Shown here piece by piece: positions 24,909-32,850 of a stretch of DNA of 48,486 nt. Every line of letters begins with the position of its first letter. Within the stretch, counting starts at the first letter, position 1. The translations under genes were made by a program, and so were the position numbers. The DNA comes from Candidatus Saccharimonadota bacterium (GTDB lineage: Bacteria; Patescibacteriota; Saccharimonadia; Saccharimonadales; Saccharimonadaceae). Where the stretch lies: positions 1-48,486 of the forward strand of contig JAFUBT010000008.1 of assembly GCA_017460065.1 (NCBI GenBank), given 5' to 3'. Under the pieces are notes generated by a model that saw only the letters and a list, made by a program, of their open reading frames with translations, was not told the DNA's origin and did no database searches.

Positions 24909-25253
24909 ATGAGTATTCTGAATCACTTTCTCGGCCTATACCAAGATAAAAAGCAGATTGCTTTGTTGTCTTGGGCATATGGTGTTATAGCCGTATTCGC
25001 GACAGTCGCTGCTGGCTTAATTGCGCTTGTTAATCAGTCTTTAGGCGTTGGACTTATGATTATCCCCCTTGTTGCTATAGTTGCCTTCTCGGTCAACATT
25101 ATTATGTGGGCCCTAATTCGTTTTGCTATTGAATCTGCTGGCGTTCGGATAGCCGAAAAGCGCATGGAGCCCTACAAAAAGCTGGGTCGTGAATTACGAA
25201 ATGCCGCTGCCAAGACCGCTACCGCTGGCGGCAAAAAATCTACCAAGAAATAA
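24909..25253 (+). CDS. Small membrane protein with basic tail
   Basis: 114 aa, family not recognised. Two hydrophobic helices at about 20-42 and 47-72, followed by an amphipathic stretch and a Lys/Ala/Gly-rich C-terminal tail (AAAKTATAGGKKSTKK). Both ends are probably cytoplasmic. The ATG is 6 nt after TATAAT. The next gene has its own -10 in the 17-nt gap. Confidence 0.75.
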   Translation: MSILNHFLGLYQDKKQIALLSWAYGVIAVFATVAAGLIALVNQSLGVGLMIIPLVAIVAFSVNIIMWALIRFAIESAGVRIAEKRMEPYKKLGRELRNAAAKTATAGGKKSTKK

Positions 25254-25257
25254 CTGC

Positions 25258-25270
25258 TACAATTAGAAGC
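25258..25270 (+). promoter_or_regulatory. Leaderless-type promoter of the SpoU methyltransferase
   Basis: Extended -10 TGcTACAAT (hexamer 25258-25263), 7 nt, then ATG 25271. Confidence 0.6.
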
Positions 25271-25819
25271 ATGGATGCTATAGCAGATACGCGCAATCTT
25301 GTTGATAAATTCAAGGGCCTCACTAACGAGGAAATTATTGCTGCGCTCGACCAAAACCGTAGCCCACTAGAGGTAGCCATCGAAAACCTCAGCCATGACT
25401 TTAATATTGGCACTATCGTACGCAATGCCAATGCCTTTAACGTCGCACGTCTGCACATCATCGGCAAGCGTAAGTATAATCGGCGTGGCGCTATGGTTAC
25501 CGATAAATATCTGCATATTGACCATTTCGCTACGGTTGCTGAATTTGTGGCTGACGCCAAGCAGCGGCAATATAAATTGGTTGCAATTGAGAACAACCGG
25601 CCTGAAAGTCGCCCACTTCAAACGGCTGATTTTTCACCAAATTCAATCTTGATTTTCGGGTCTGAATCGGATGGTATCTCGCAGGAGCTACTCAGCCAAG
25701 TCGACCAGTGCTACTACATCGAGCAGCTTGGCTCGACGCGCTCCATTAACGTTGGCTGCGCCTCTGCGGTGGCACTCTACGACGCTACGCGACGCCTAGG
25801 GCTTTTGTCTAATGCGTAA
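25271..25819 (+). CDS. TrmH/SpoU-family RNA 2'-O-methyltransferase
   Basis: SPOUT-class RNA methyltransferase, 182 aa. The three family motifs are present: SHDFNIGTIVRNANAF (motif 1), LIFGSESDGIS (motif 2) and EQLGSTRSINVGCASAVALY (motif 3, forming the knot). The family methylates ribose in tRNA or rRNA; the target nucleotide cannot be deduced. It overlaps the adenine methyltransferase gene by 8 nt, so two RNA-modifying enzymes are translated together at the head of a cell-wall gene cluster. Confidence 0.9.
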   Translation: MDAIADTRNLVDKFKGLTNEEIIAALDQNRSPLEVAIENLSHDFNIGTIVRNANAFNVARLHIIGKRKYNRRGAMVTDKYLHIDHFATVAEFVADAKQRQYKLVAIENNRPESRPLQTADFSPNSILIFGSESDGISQELLSQVDQCYYIEQLGSTRSINVGCASAVALYDATRRLGLLSNA

Positions 25820-26399
25820 ATACCAGTTGTCGCAACACTTCCTGCGCAGTCCGCGCCTTGCCTTGTTTTTAATTGGCCATAGCAACATTAAGAAGCGTGA
25901 CACGGTTATTGATATTGGTGCTGGTTCGGGCGTCATCACGACGGCGCTAGCGAAACGCTGCCGTCAAGTAATTGCCGTAGAGCCAGATGCTGAGACCGTC
26001 GCGCGCCTACGTCAAAACGTATCAAAGCTTCATAACGTTACTGTCCTGCAGAAAGATTTCTTGGCCATTACCTTACCGGACGGCCCATACAAAGTTTTCG
26101 CTAATCCGCCTTTTCATCTTAGCTCCGATATCCTCAGAAAGCTCGACCAAGCGACTAATCCGCCAGAGGCAATTTATTTGATTTTGCAAAAGCAATTTGC
26201 ACTTAAGCTGCTCAATAGTGACCGTCATTATACTTCGCAGCTTGGTAAGCAATTATTTGTGCACTACGCACCACGCATCCGGTTGCCACTTAGGCCAGAA
26301 TACTTTACGCCACCCCCAGCCGTACCTACCGTCCTGCTTGAGTTAAAACGTCGCGATGATGATATAATGAAAGCAAATGAAACTAGTAGCAAAGTTTAA
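25812..26399 (+). CDS. rRNA adenine N6-methyltransferase, Erm-like
   Basis: 195 aa SAM-dependent enzyme of the KsgA/Erm family. QLSQHFLRSPRLA matches the N-terminal G/SQ.FL motif, VIDIGAGSGVITTALA is the SAM site, and the catalytic motif IV reads FANPPFHLSSDILRKL. The NPPF form is typical of Erm-type 23S rRNA methyltransferases, whereas KsgA usually has NLPY. The C-terminal domain is short compared with KsgA (about 260-270 aa). It could protect A2058 of 23S rRNA or be a divergent KsgA; sequence alone does not decide. Confidence 0.78.
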   Translation: MRKYQLSQHFLRSPRLALFLIGHSNIKKRDTVIDIGAGSGVITTALAKRCRQVIAVEPDAETVARLRQNVSKLHNVTVLQKDFLAITLPDGPYKVFANPPFHLSSDILRKLDQATNPPEAIYLILQKQFALKLLNSDRHYTSQLGKQLFVHYAPRIRLPLRPEYFTPPPAVPTVLLELKRRDDDIMKANETSSKV

Positions 26400-27645
26400 G
26401 AAAAAATTTTATTTTGTCGCCGCAGCATATTTTAAATTCTGGGCAAACATCTCACTCAAAAAATGGCGTCCTCGCATCATCATGATCACCGGCTCGGCGG
26501 GTAAGACCACAATGCTAAACCTCATCGAAAGCCAAATTGGCACTATGGCACATTATTCCCATAATGCAAATTCCGCCTTCGGTATTGCCTTCGACATCCT
26601 TGGCATGCATGGAATCACTGGTAGCAAACTTCATTGGTTGTCCTTAATTTCTTCTGCTCCAGGGCGTGCATTTAGCTACCACCGTCGTCAGAAGTTCTAT
26701 GTCGTCGAATGTGATGGCGAACGTCCGCACGAGGCGGAATTTATTGCGAAGTGGCTGCGCCCCGAAGTCTCAATTTGGGTCAGCCTGGGGCGTTCGCATG
26801 CAGTCTTCTACGAAGGCGTTGTTGCCAGCGGCGAATTTGAGACTATCGATGAGGCAATTGCGCATGAATTCGCCACGATTCCTAGCCATACGCAAAAACT
26901 CGTGCTGATTGACGGCGATAATGAGGAAATGGTCGCTTCAACCAAAATTGTCGACGCGCAAGTTGAACGAGTTTCCAAAACCGAACTCAAGTCATACGAA
27001 GTATATCCCGATCGCGCAATATTTAGCTTCGCCAAACATAGTTTTGAATTTCATGAGCCGATGCCGCGTGATGTAACCGTACAGCTCCTAATGCTTGAAC
27101 ATCTGATGGATTATCTCGAATTGCCAGTTAACTATACGCTTGATGATTTTCGTATGCCGCCTGCACGTAGCAATTTTCTGCGCGGCAAAAAAGGCATCAA
27201 GATTATCGACAGCAGCTATAATGCTCACATTATCAGTATGACGACCATGCTAGAGACTTTTAAAATGATGAAAACGCCGCACAAGTGGCTTGTTATAGGA
27301 GACATTATCGACCAAGGGAAGCTAGAAGGAGAAGAGCACGAAAAGCTCGCACGGTTATTACTCGACGTCGATGCCGAAAAAATTGTCATGGTTGGCCGTC
27401 GCACTAATAAGTACTGTTTTCCGCTCATGAAGGGCAAATGCGACGTAGTATCGTTCCTCAAGCCGCAAGAGGCCCTAGCTTATCTCGAAGCCGAACTAAG
27501 TGGCGAGGAAACAGTTTTATTTAAAGGTAGTCAATATCTTGAGTGGATTATTGAGAAACTTTTGGCTGATCCGGCCGATGTTGACAAATTAGCACGCCAA
27601 GATGCTGCACATAAGCGTCGTCGCGCCAGCTGGGGGCTCAAATGA
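26377..27645 (+). CDS. MurF-like Mur ligase
   Basis: ATP-dependent Mur ligase family protein, 422 aa. The N-terminal region is short and starts with a hydrophobic, basic segment. ITGSAGKTTMLNLI at 37-50 is the P-loop, a central domain follows, and the C-terminal domain has RGKKGIKIIDSSYNAH and WLVIGDIIDQGKLEGEEH, the equivalents of MurF IDDSYNANP and GDM.ELG. It would add amino acids to the muropeptide stem or a related substrate. The ATG is 8 nt after TATAAT and lies inside the previous gene (23-nt overlap). The MurF assignment is more likely than MurE/MurT but not proven. Confidence 0.78.
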   Translation: MKLVAKFKKKFYFVAAAYFKFWANISLKKWRPRIIMITGSAGKTTMLNLIESQIGTMAHYSHNANSAFGIAFDILGMHGITGSKLHWLSLISSAPGRAFSYHRRQKFYVVECDGERPHEAEFIAKWLRPEVSIWVSLGRSHAVFYEGVVASGEFETIDEAIAHEFATIPSHTQKLVLIDGDNEEMVASTKIVDAQVERVSKTELKSYEVYPDRAIFSFAKHSFEFHEPMPRDVTVQLLMLEHLMDYLELPVNYTLDDFRMPPARSNFLRGKKGIKIIDSSYNAHIISMTTMLETFKMMKTPHKWLVIGDIIDQGKLEGEEHEKLARLLLDVDAEKIVMVGRRTNKYCFPLMKGKCDVVSFLKPQEALAYLEAELSGEETVLFKGSQYLEWIIEKLLADPADVDKLARQDAAHKRRRASWGLK

Positions 27646-28349
27646 AGCAGAACAGTTTATATATTATCCATGGCTGGACCTACAAACCAGAACCATGGCT
27701 TGAAGTTGTTTCTGTCCTGAAATCAAAACACCACATCGCAGCCGAGCTACTTCGTGTGCCGGGCCTGGGGACGCAGTCCACCAAAGTCTATACGATAGAT
27801 GATTATGTTACATGGGCCAAGCGTCAAATCCCCCAAGGCGCAATTGCGCTCGGACACAGTAATGGCGGGCGAATTCTGCTAAACCTTGCGACAAAATACC
27901 CCACCCACCTTGGCGCGATGATACTATTAGATTCGGCTGGCATTTACGAGAAATCTTTCAAGCGAGACTTCTCGCGGGTCTTATCTAAGCTTTTTGCGCC
28001 GCTCAAGCACTTACCTTTTTGCCGTCGCGTAGTTCACCGTTTACTGGGCGCTAACGACTATGCTAATGCGCCCGATAATATGAAGCAAACCTTAACTAAT
28101 ATGCTCGACTCAGATAGGCGACTCGACGTCTCGCTGGTACGCACGCCGACCGCGATTATCTGGGGTGCGGACGACCAGATCACGCCTTTACGCCAAGGCA
28201 AAAAACTCCACGCTGGCATCCAGGGATCTAGTCTCAGTGTACGTGAAGGCTGGCGGCATTCGCATTATCTTGTGTCTGCCGAAGAGTTAGCCGACGAAAT
28301 CGCCAGGAACTATCATCAAATCGGAGGTTCGCCAAATGTTGCACGTTAA
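27642..28349 (+). CDS. Alpha/beta hydrolase
   Basis: 235 aa, alpha/beta hydrolase fold. The nucleophile elbow is ALGHSNGGRILL (GxSxG). The acid Asp lies in TAIIWGADDQITPL, and the base His in GWRHSHYLVS. All three catalytic residues are present, so the enzyme should be active as an esterase, lipase or amidase. There is no signal peptide. It overlaps the MurF-like gene by 4 nt and the first FemABX gene by 14 nt, so a role in cell envelope metabolism is plausible but unproven. Confidence 0.85.
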   Translation: MKQNSLYIIHGWTYKPEPWLEVVSVLKSKHHIAAELLRVPGLGTQSTKVYTIDDYVTWAKRQIPQGAIALGHSNGGRILLNLATKYPTHLGAMILLDSAGIYEKSFKRDFSRVLSKLFAPLKHLPFCRRVVHRLLGANDYANAPDNMKQTLTNMLDSDRRLDVSLVRTPTAIIWGADDQITPLRQGKKLHAGIQGSSLSVREGWRHSHYLVSAEELADEIARNYHQIGGSPNVAR

Positions 28350-29349
28350 AGAATGCCGGCCAGCTGATTTCGATAAATACGTTCAATCCACACACCCTGA
28401 AGCGAACTTCTTGCAGAGTACTAATTGGGGTAAAGTTTACGAACTGGATGGCGAACGCGTAGTATATTTGGGGCTTTTCGACGACAAGCAACAAGTTGGC
28501 GCTACGCTTGCTATTATCAAGCGTGCGAAACGCGGCGCTTACGTAGAGCTACCGGGCGGCCCATTGGCGGACTGGTCTAATCATGAGCAGCTGGCCGCCT
28601 TTCTCCATGGCGTCAAGGCGCTGGCTAAAGCCGAAAAATGTGTGTTTGTCCGAATGCGCCCCAACATCCCTGATACGGCTGATAACCGTCAAATGGCGCA
28701 ACGACTCGGTCTGCATGCTTCGCCGATGCACCTGCATGCCGAACACACAGTGATGCTGGACTTAGAAAAAAGCGAAGAGCAACTATTGGCCGATATGCGT
28801 CGGCAGACGCGCTATGAAGTTCGCCGGGCCGATAAGCTCGGTATTGAGGTGCGCTCTGAATCCAGTCGGCAGGCCTTTGATGATTTCTATAGCCTCCAAC
28901 TTGAGACCGCTAGACGCCAAGACTTTGTACCGTCTTCACGCCAATTCATACTCGCTCAGCAAGAGGCTTTCGGTGAGCTAGCACAGATTTATACGGCCAG
29001 TCTTAACGGCGAAGTCCTCGCCAAGGGTCTCATTATCCTGCAAGCCCCAGAAGCTGCCTACAATGAAGCCGCTTCGACTGTAGCCGGGCGTAAGCTCCCC
29101 GGTGCGTATGCTTTGCAGTGGCGTGTTATTCGCGACGCCAAGCGGGCAGGCCTCAAGCGCTACAATCTTTTCGGGATTGCGCCTCCTAATTCGCCGCATC
29201 ATCGTTACGCCGGCGTTACGACATTTAAGACAGGCTTTGGCGGCGAACAGTTGTGCTATCTGCCCGCGCAAGACTTAATCGTCAAGCCAATTCGCTATCG
29301 TTTTGTCCATCTATTAGAAACTATTCGCAAGCACAGGAGACATCTATAA
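28336..29349 (+). CDS. FemABX-family peptidyltransferase 1
   Basis: 337 aa, FemAB/FemX family (double GNAT fold). These enzymes use aminoacyl-tRNA to add residues to the lipid II stem peptide and so build peptidoglycan cross-bridges. Signatures: FLQSTNWGKVYE, YVELPGGPLADW, MRRQTRYEVRRADKLGIEV, and the C-terminal YNLFGIAPPNSPHHRYAGV with TFKTGFGGE. GGAGG lies 9-10 nt before the ATG. The stop overlaps the next FemABX gene (TAATG). The two proteins align along their whole length and probably arose by tandem duplication, perhaps adding different residues in sequence. Confidence 0.92.
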   Translation: MLHVKECRPADFDKYVQSTHPEANFLQSTNWGKVYELDGERVVYLGLFDDKQQVGATLAIIKRAKRGAYVELPGGPLADWSNHEQLAAFLHGVKALAKAEKCVFVRMRPNIPDTADNRQMAQRLGLHASPMHLHAEHTVMLDLEKSEEQLLADMRRQTRYEVRRADKLGIEVRSESSRQAFDDFYSLQLETARRQDFVPSSRQFILAQQEAFGELAQIYTASLNGEVLAKGLIILQAPEAAYNEAASTVAGRKLPGAYALQWRVIRDAKRAGLKRYNLFGIAPPNSPHHRYAGVTTFKTGFGGEQLCYLPAQDLIVKPIRYRFVHLLETIRKHRRHL

Positions 29350-30380
29350 TGTCAGAAGTTAAAATTATTGACGCCCAAAATCAAGCCCAGTGGGACGATT
29401 TTGTAACTAGCCACGCTGATGCAAATTTTTTGCATGCTTGGGCTTGGGGCGACTTTCATCTGGCGCGCCACAAAACCGTGTTGCGGCGCTGTGTAGTAGA
29501 TGCAGAGGGTAAAATCATTGCCGCCTACATTGGTCAAGTTGAGACGGCTAAACGCGGCACATATATGGCAATTGCTGGTGGCCCCATTATGGACTGGGCA
29601 AATCGACAACTAGTGCATTTAGTCTTTGACGATATCAGAGAGCAAGCCAGACAAAACCACTGCGTCTTCGTACGTATTCGGCCACAAATCATCGAAAGTG
29701 CTGAACATCGCCAACTGTTCGAGCAGGAACTGGGCCTCAAATCAGCACCAATTTATCTGTCGGTTGAACTCGCGGGCGTGTTAGACCTCGGCAAGAGCGA
29801 AGAAGAGATTCTCGCAGGTGCCGCGCAGCGTTTGCGTCGCGCCTTGCGAAAAGCAGCTAAAAACAATATTAGTGTTGAGTACAGCGAAGACCCAGCCGAC
29901 ATCAAGCAATTCTACGAGATAGAACTCGAGACCGCTAAGCGTCACGGCTTTGTCGAGTTTTCGGAAGACTTCCTCGAGAAACAATTCCGCGCCTTTGCGC
30001 AATACGGCCAGGTACGGCTTTATACTGCAAAATACGAAGGCGAAATCCTTGCTCAAAATTTTATGATTTTCTATGGCAACGAGGCGTCTTATCATTATGG
30101 CGTATCAACTCAACTCGGCACCAAATATTCTGGGGCGCCGCTTTTGCATATGCAGGCTATGCGTGATGCGCGCGAACGAGGCATTGGCCGCTACAATTTT
30201 TGGGGCATTACGGCAATCGACGACACTAAGCATCGCTTCTATGGAGTCAGCCAATTCAAACGGGGCTTTGGTGTGCAGGAATTGCAGTATCTACACGCCC
30301 ATGATATGGTGCTGCGACCATTCCGTTATCGGCTGGATTACCTCTTTGAAAAACTTCGCGCCAAGTTGCGCCACGTGTAA
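29349..30380 (+). CDS. FemABX-family peptidyltransferase 2
   Basis: 343 aa when started at ATG 29349, which overlaps the stop of the first copy and follows an AGGAGA. A longer in-frame reading from 29253 would overlap the first gene by about 100 nt and is rejected. Signatures parallel copy 1: FLHAWAWGDFHLARH, YMAIAGGPIMDW, AAQRLRRALRKAAKNNI, and YNFWGITAIDDTKHRFYGV with QFKRGFGVQ. The catalytic role is as for copy 1. Differences in the substrate-facing loops (GITAIDD versus GIAPPNS) suggest that the two enzymes act on different intermediates; this is inference. Confidence 0.92.
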   Translation: MSEVKIIDAQNQAQWDDFVTSHADANFLHAWAWGDFHLARHKTVLRRCVVDAEGKIIAAYIGQVETAKRGTYMAIAGGPIMDWANRQLVHLVFDDIREQARQNHCVFVRIRPQIIESAEHRQLFEQELGLKSAPIYLSVELAGVLDLGKSEEEILAGAAQRLRRALRKAAKNNISVEYSEDPADIKQFYEIELETAKRHGFVEFSEDFLEKQFRAFAQYGQVRLYTAKYEGEILAQNFMIFYGNEASYHYGVSTQLGTKYSGAPLLHMQAMRDARERGIGRYNFWGITAIDDTKHRFYGVSQFKRGFGVQELQYLHAHDMVLRPFRYRLDYLFEKLRAKLRHV

Positions 30381-30383
30381 CTA

Positions 30384-30397
30384 TTTCACGCGTGAAA
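30384..30397. repeat. Perfect palindrome TTTCACGCGTGAAA (parS-like)
   Basis: A 14-bp perfect palindrome immediately after the FemABX genes. Its half-sites TTTCAC/GTGAAA equal those of bacterial parS (TGTTTCACGTGAAACA) but are separated by an extra GC. parA-parB lies 1.7-2.5 kb downstream. A second inverted repeat, GAAAAAC-g-GTTTTTC (30394-30408), overlaps it, so a terminator hairpin is the other possibility. Confidence 0.4.
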
Positions 30398-30412
30398 AAC
30401 GGTTTTTCCTGC

Positions 30413-30441
30413 TTGTAAAACCCTTATGTTTAAGCTAAAAT
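30413..30441 (+). promoter_or_regulatory. Promoter of the DUF308-like gene
   Basis: TTGTAA (30413-30418), 17 nt, TAAAAT (30436-30441), then AGGAG at 30456-30460 before the GTG start. Confidence 0.7.
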
Positions 30442-30469
30442 TTAAACAAAGAAATAGGAGCTTTTTGCA

Positions 30470-31084
30470 GTGAGGAAAACAAGCAAATTTATCGAAAGTC
30501 ATTGGCTGACTTTTGCCCTAAAGGGTGCAATATCAGTAGTAGCTGGGATGTTCATGATGCTAGCTACTGGAGGTGATACAGAAGTACTAATACAGGTCGT
30601 CGGCTGGACAATGGTAGCGTTAGGTTGCATTGAAATTGCCAACATGGTGCATCGTAGTCGCCGCCAACACAACTGGGGTTTTCCGCTCTTTCTCGGCCTG
30701 CTCGAAGTCGCAATCGCCGCCTCTTTACTTGTTACCGCTATACCTGGGGTGGGCGCTAGCCAATTGATTTGGCTCCGCATTATCATTCTAAGCAGCTACG
30801 TTCTATTCGCATCGTTGGCGACCATCGTCATCGGCTTTGGTAGTTTCACAAATTTGACCGATCGCTTCATGTGGATTGTCAACGGCATGCTCGGCGCCGT
30901 GCTGGCCTTTGTTATGTTTGCCGGCTCTGGGCTCAGCCCCACTACGCATATCGAAATTTTTGGCATTTATTTATTGATTAACGGTATCACCGATCTATTC
31001 TTCGGCGTACATTCGCGCGATGAGGCGCTTGAGGCCAAAGCTCAGCGAGCGGCTAAGCGCGCTAGTGCCAAGAGGGGTAAATAA
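30470..31084 (+). CDS. HdeD/DUF308-like membrane protein
   Basis: 204 aa with about six hydrophobic helices arranged in pairs: SVVAGMFMMLAT, VVGWTMVALGCIEI, FLGLLEVAIAASLLV, IIILSSYVLFASL, IVNGMLGAVLAFVMF and FGIYLLINGITDLFFG. The repeated glycine-rich two-helix pattern and the N...DLFFG ending resemble HdeD/DUF308 proteins. The C-terminal tail is basic (KAQRAAKRASAKRGK). GTG start with AGGAG 9 nt upstream. The precise role is unknown; HdeD is linked to acid resistance in enterics, which need not apply here. Confidence 0.7.
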   Translation: MRKTSKFIESHWLTFALKGAISVVAGMFMMLATGGDTEVLIQVVGWTMVALGCIEIANMVHRSRRQHNWGFPLFLGLLEVAIAASLLVTAIPGVGASQLIWLRIIILSSYVLFASLATIVIGFGSFTNLTDRFMWIVNGMLGAVLAFVMFAGSGLSPTTHIEIFGIYLLINGITDLFFGVHSRDEALEAKAQRAAKRASAKRGK

Positions 31085-31089
31085 TTACC

Positions 31090-32040
31090 ATGCCGTTTAA
31101 TCCGCGACGAAAGGTTGAAAAGTTTCTTCAACGTAATCCCGATGTCAGCACTATCGTTGTCACGGGCGCCTTTGGTCGTAAGTCGGCAATCCGTTCGCTT
31201 GGCATTATTCTTGGGCAGGTTGCCACTGTTACGGTTGGTGTCAATCAAAACATTATCCCAGATCTTGTAATTTTCGACTATAAATCATCGCAGGATTTTC
31301 CCAATTTTCGCCCCGACGTAGTTATCGTGACTAGTTGTCGCACTAAGGAGCAAGCGCAAGAATTTTTTGGCCTCGCCAATCAAGCCGGTGCTGTTTTCGT
31401 TAACCACAATGACGTGCCAGCTGATTTCGTACAATATCTCAAAAATCCAGAGGTGACGTCATACGGCGACGAATTGCCGGCGCATTACTATTTCGAAGAG
31501 CATGCCTTTAGCCTGCAAGGCTACGAAGGCGATATTGTTAACCCCGCACACGAGCATTTACCTGTTAAGCTAAAGATTCTGGGCGAACATAATGTGCGGC
31601 CGGTTACGATGGCGGCCGCAGTGGCGAAATATTTTGGTATGCAGGCTGGCGACATCCTAAAGGGAATTAATGAGATTACTCCGTTACGTGGCCGCATGTC
31701 GCCCGCTAAGGGGCTACGCGGCTCAACGATTATTGACGATAGCGCCTATATTTCAGCTAACTCTGTTCATCTGGGCATTCAAGCTATAGAGCAGCTCGAA
31801 GCGCCGGCCAAAATCGTCGTTACAAACAGTGCTCAATCTGTCCCCGAAGCGGATTTGGAGCGACTGACCGAAGTTGCCGTACTGGGGCAGCAGCCTGCCA
31901 ACGCTCCCGCGCAAGAAAAAATCCATTATTTCAATGACGAACTTAGTCTAATGAACTACATCGGCGGCCGTTTGGAGCCAGGAACGATCGTACTCCTCGA
32001 AATTCCGTTGCCAGACATTATTGAGTCTTATGTTTGGTAG
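31090..32040 (+). CDS. Mur ligase-like protein (reduced)
   Basis: 316 aa. VVTGAFGRKSAIRSLG (26-32 GxxGxKS) is a P-loop variant of the Mur ligase type. A central region follows, then LRGRMSPAKGLRGSTIIDDS, which matches the MurE/MurF GRM...IDDSYNANP motif. The protein lacks a separate N-terminal UDP-binding domain and much of the central domain, so it is about two thirds the length of MurE/F. It may be a diverged ligase acting with the MurF-like protein at 26.4 kb or a non-catalytic relative. It begins 5 nt after the DUF308-like gene. Confidence 0.68.
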   Translation: MPFNPRRKVEKFLQRNPDVSTIVVTGAFGRKSAIRSLGIILGQVATVTVGVNQNIIPDLVIFDYKSSQDFPNFRPDVVIVTSCRTKEQAQEFFGLANQAGAVFVNHNDVPADFVQYLKNPEVTSYGDELPAHYYFEEHAFSLQGYEGDIVNPAHEHLPVKLKILGEHNVRPVTMAAAVAKYFGMQAGDILKGINEITPLRGRMSPAKGLRGSTIIDDSAYISANSVHLGIQAIEQLEAPAKIVVTNSAQSVPEADLERLTEVAVLGQQPANAPAQEKIHYFNDELSLMNYIGGRLEPGTIVLLEIPLPDIIESYVW

Positions 32041-32068
32041 GCGAGGCTTTTTAAAACTAATGAGGTGT

Positions 32069-32082
32069 TATAATATATAGAT
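32069..32082 (+). promoter_or_regulatory. Leaderless-type promoter of parA
   Basis: Extended -10 TGtTATAAT (hexamer 32069-32074), 8 nt, then ATG 32083. Confidence 0.65.
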
Positions 32083-32850
32083 ATGGCAAAGGTGATTACG
32101 ATAACTAACCAAAAAGGAGGTGTTGGCAAAACAACTACCTCTGTAAACCTTGCTTTTTATCTTGCTAAAGCTCGTCAAAAAGTCCTCCTAATCGACATCG
32201 ACCCACAGGGTAATGCAAGCTCTGGCCTCGGCATTGAAAAACACGAGCTCCAGAAGAGCATGTGCGACGTCATGCTACGCGAAGCCAGCCTAACTGAGGT
32301 CGTCAAACAGGTCGAAAAAAACAAGAATCTCTTCATCGCGCCGACTATTCCTGAATTGGCAAACGTCGAGCAGCAAATGTCTGCCATGGACGACAAATGG
32401 ACGGTTTTGCGTGACGCTATCGCCGAAGTTTCCGAAGATTACGACTATGTCATTATCGATAGTCCACCCAGCTTGTCGCTTCTAACAATCAACGGCATGA
32501 TTGCCGCAGAGTATTATATTATGCCCGTGCAGACGGAATTTTATGCCATGGAAGGCGTTGTGCAGCTTGAAAACAGCGTCCAATTAGTCCAGAAAGCTGC
32601 CAATCCCAACCTTGAGCTGCTCGGGGTCTTGGCAACTATGTACGATCGCCGCACTTCACTAAGCTCAGACGTCCTAGCGGCCGTCAAGGAGCGCTACAAG
32701 AGCAAAGTCTTCGAAACCACCATCCCCCGCAACGTCCGCCTGGCAGAGGCCCCCAGTCATGGCGTATCAATTGGTCAATATGATCGTTTTAGCCGAGGCG
32801 CTAAGGCCTACAAGAGCCTTGCCCAAGAAGTCATGGAGCGCACCAAATGA
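32083..32850 (+). CDS. parA: Chromosome partitioning ATPase ParA (Soj)
   Basis: 255 aa, small chromosomal-type ParA without an N-terminal HTH. Deviant Walker A NQKGGVGKTTTSVNLA (9-16), Walker A' DIDPQGNASSGLG, and Walker B DYVIIDSPPSLSLLT. The family moves ParB-DNA complexes and is used in chromosome segregation. The start is 8 nt after TATAAT. The ATGA overlap with parB shows co-translation. Confidence 0.96.
   Translation: MAKVITITNQKGGVGKTTTSVNLAFYLAKARQKVLLIDIDPQGNASSGLGIEKHELQKSMCDVMLREASLTEVVKQVEKNKNLFIAPTIPELANVEQQMSAMDDKWTVLRDAIAEVSEDYDYVIIDSPPSLSLLTINGMIAAEYYIMPVQTEFYAMEGVVQLENSVQLVQKAANPNLELLGVLATMYDRRTSLSSDVLAAVKERYKSKVFETTIPRNVRLAEAPSHGVSIGQYDRFSRGAKAYKSLAQEVMERTK

Noticed and set aside
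29253-29348. Longer start for the second FemABX gene
   Set aside because: It would overlap the first copy by nearly 100 nt; ATG 29349 has a ribosome binding site and matches the family N-terminus.
30073-30438. 121-codon plus ORF at the end of the second FemABX gene
   Set aside because: It overlaps the conserved C-terminal half of FemABX in another frame and runs through the palindrome and promoter.
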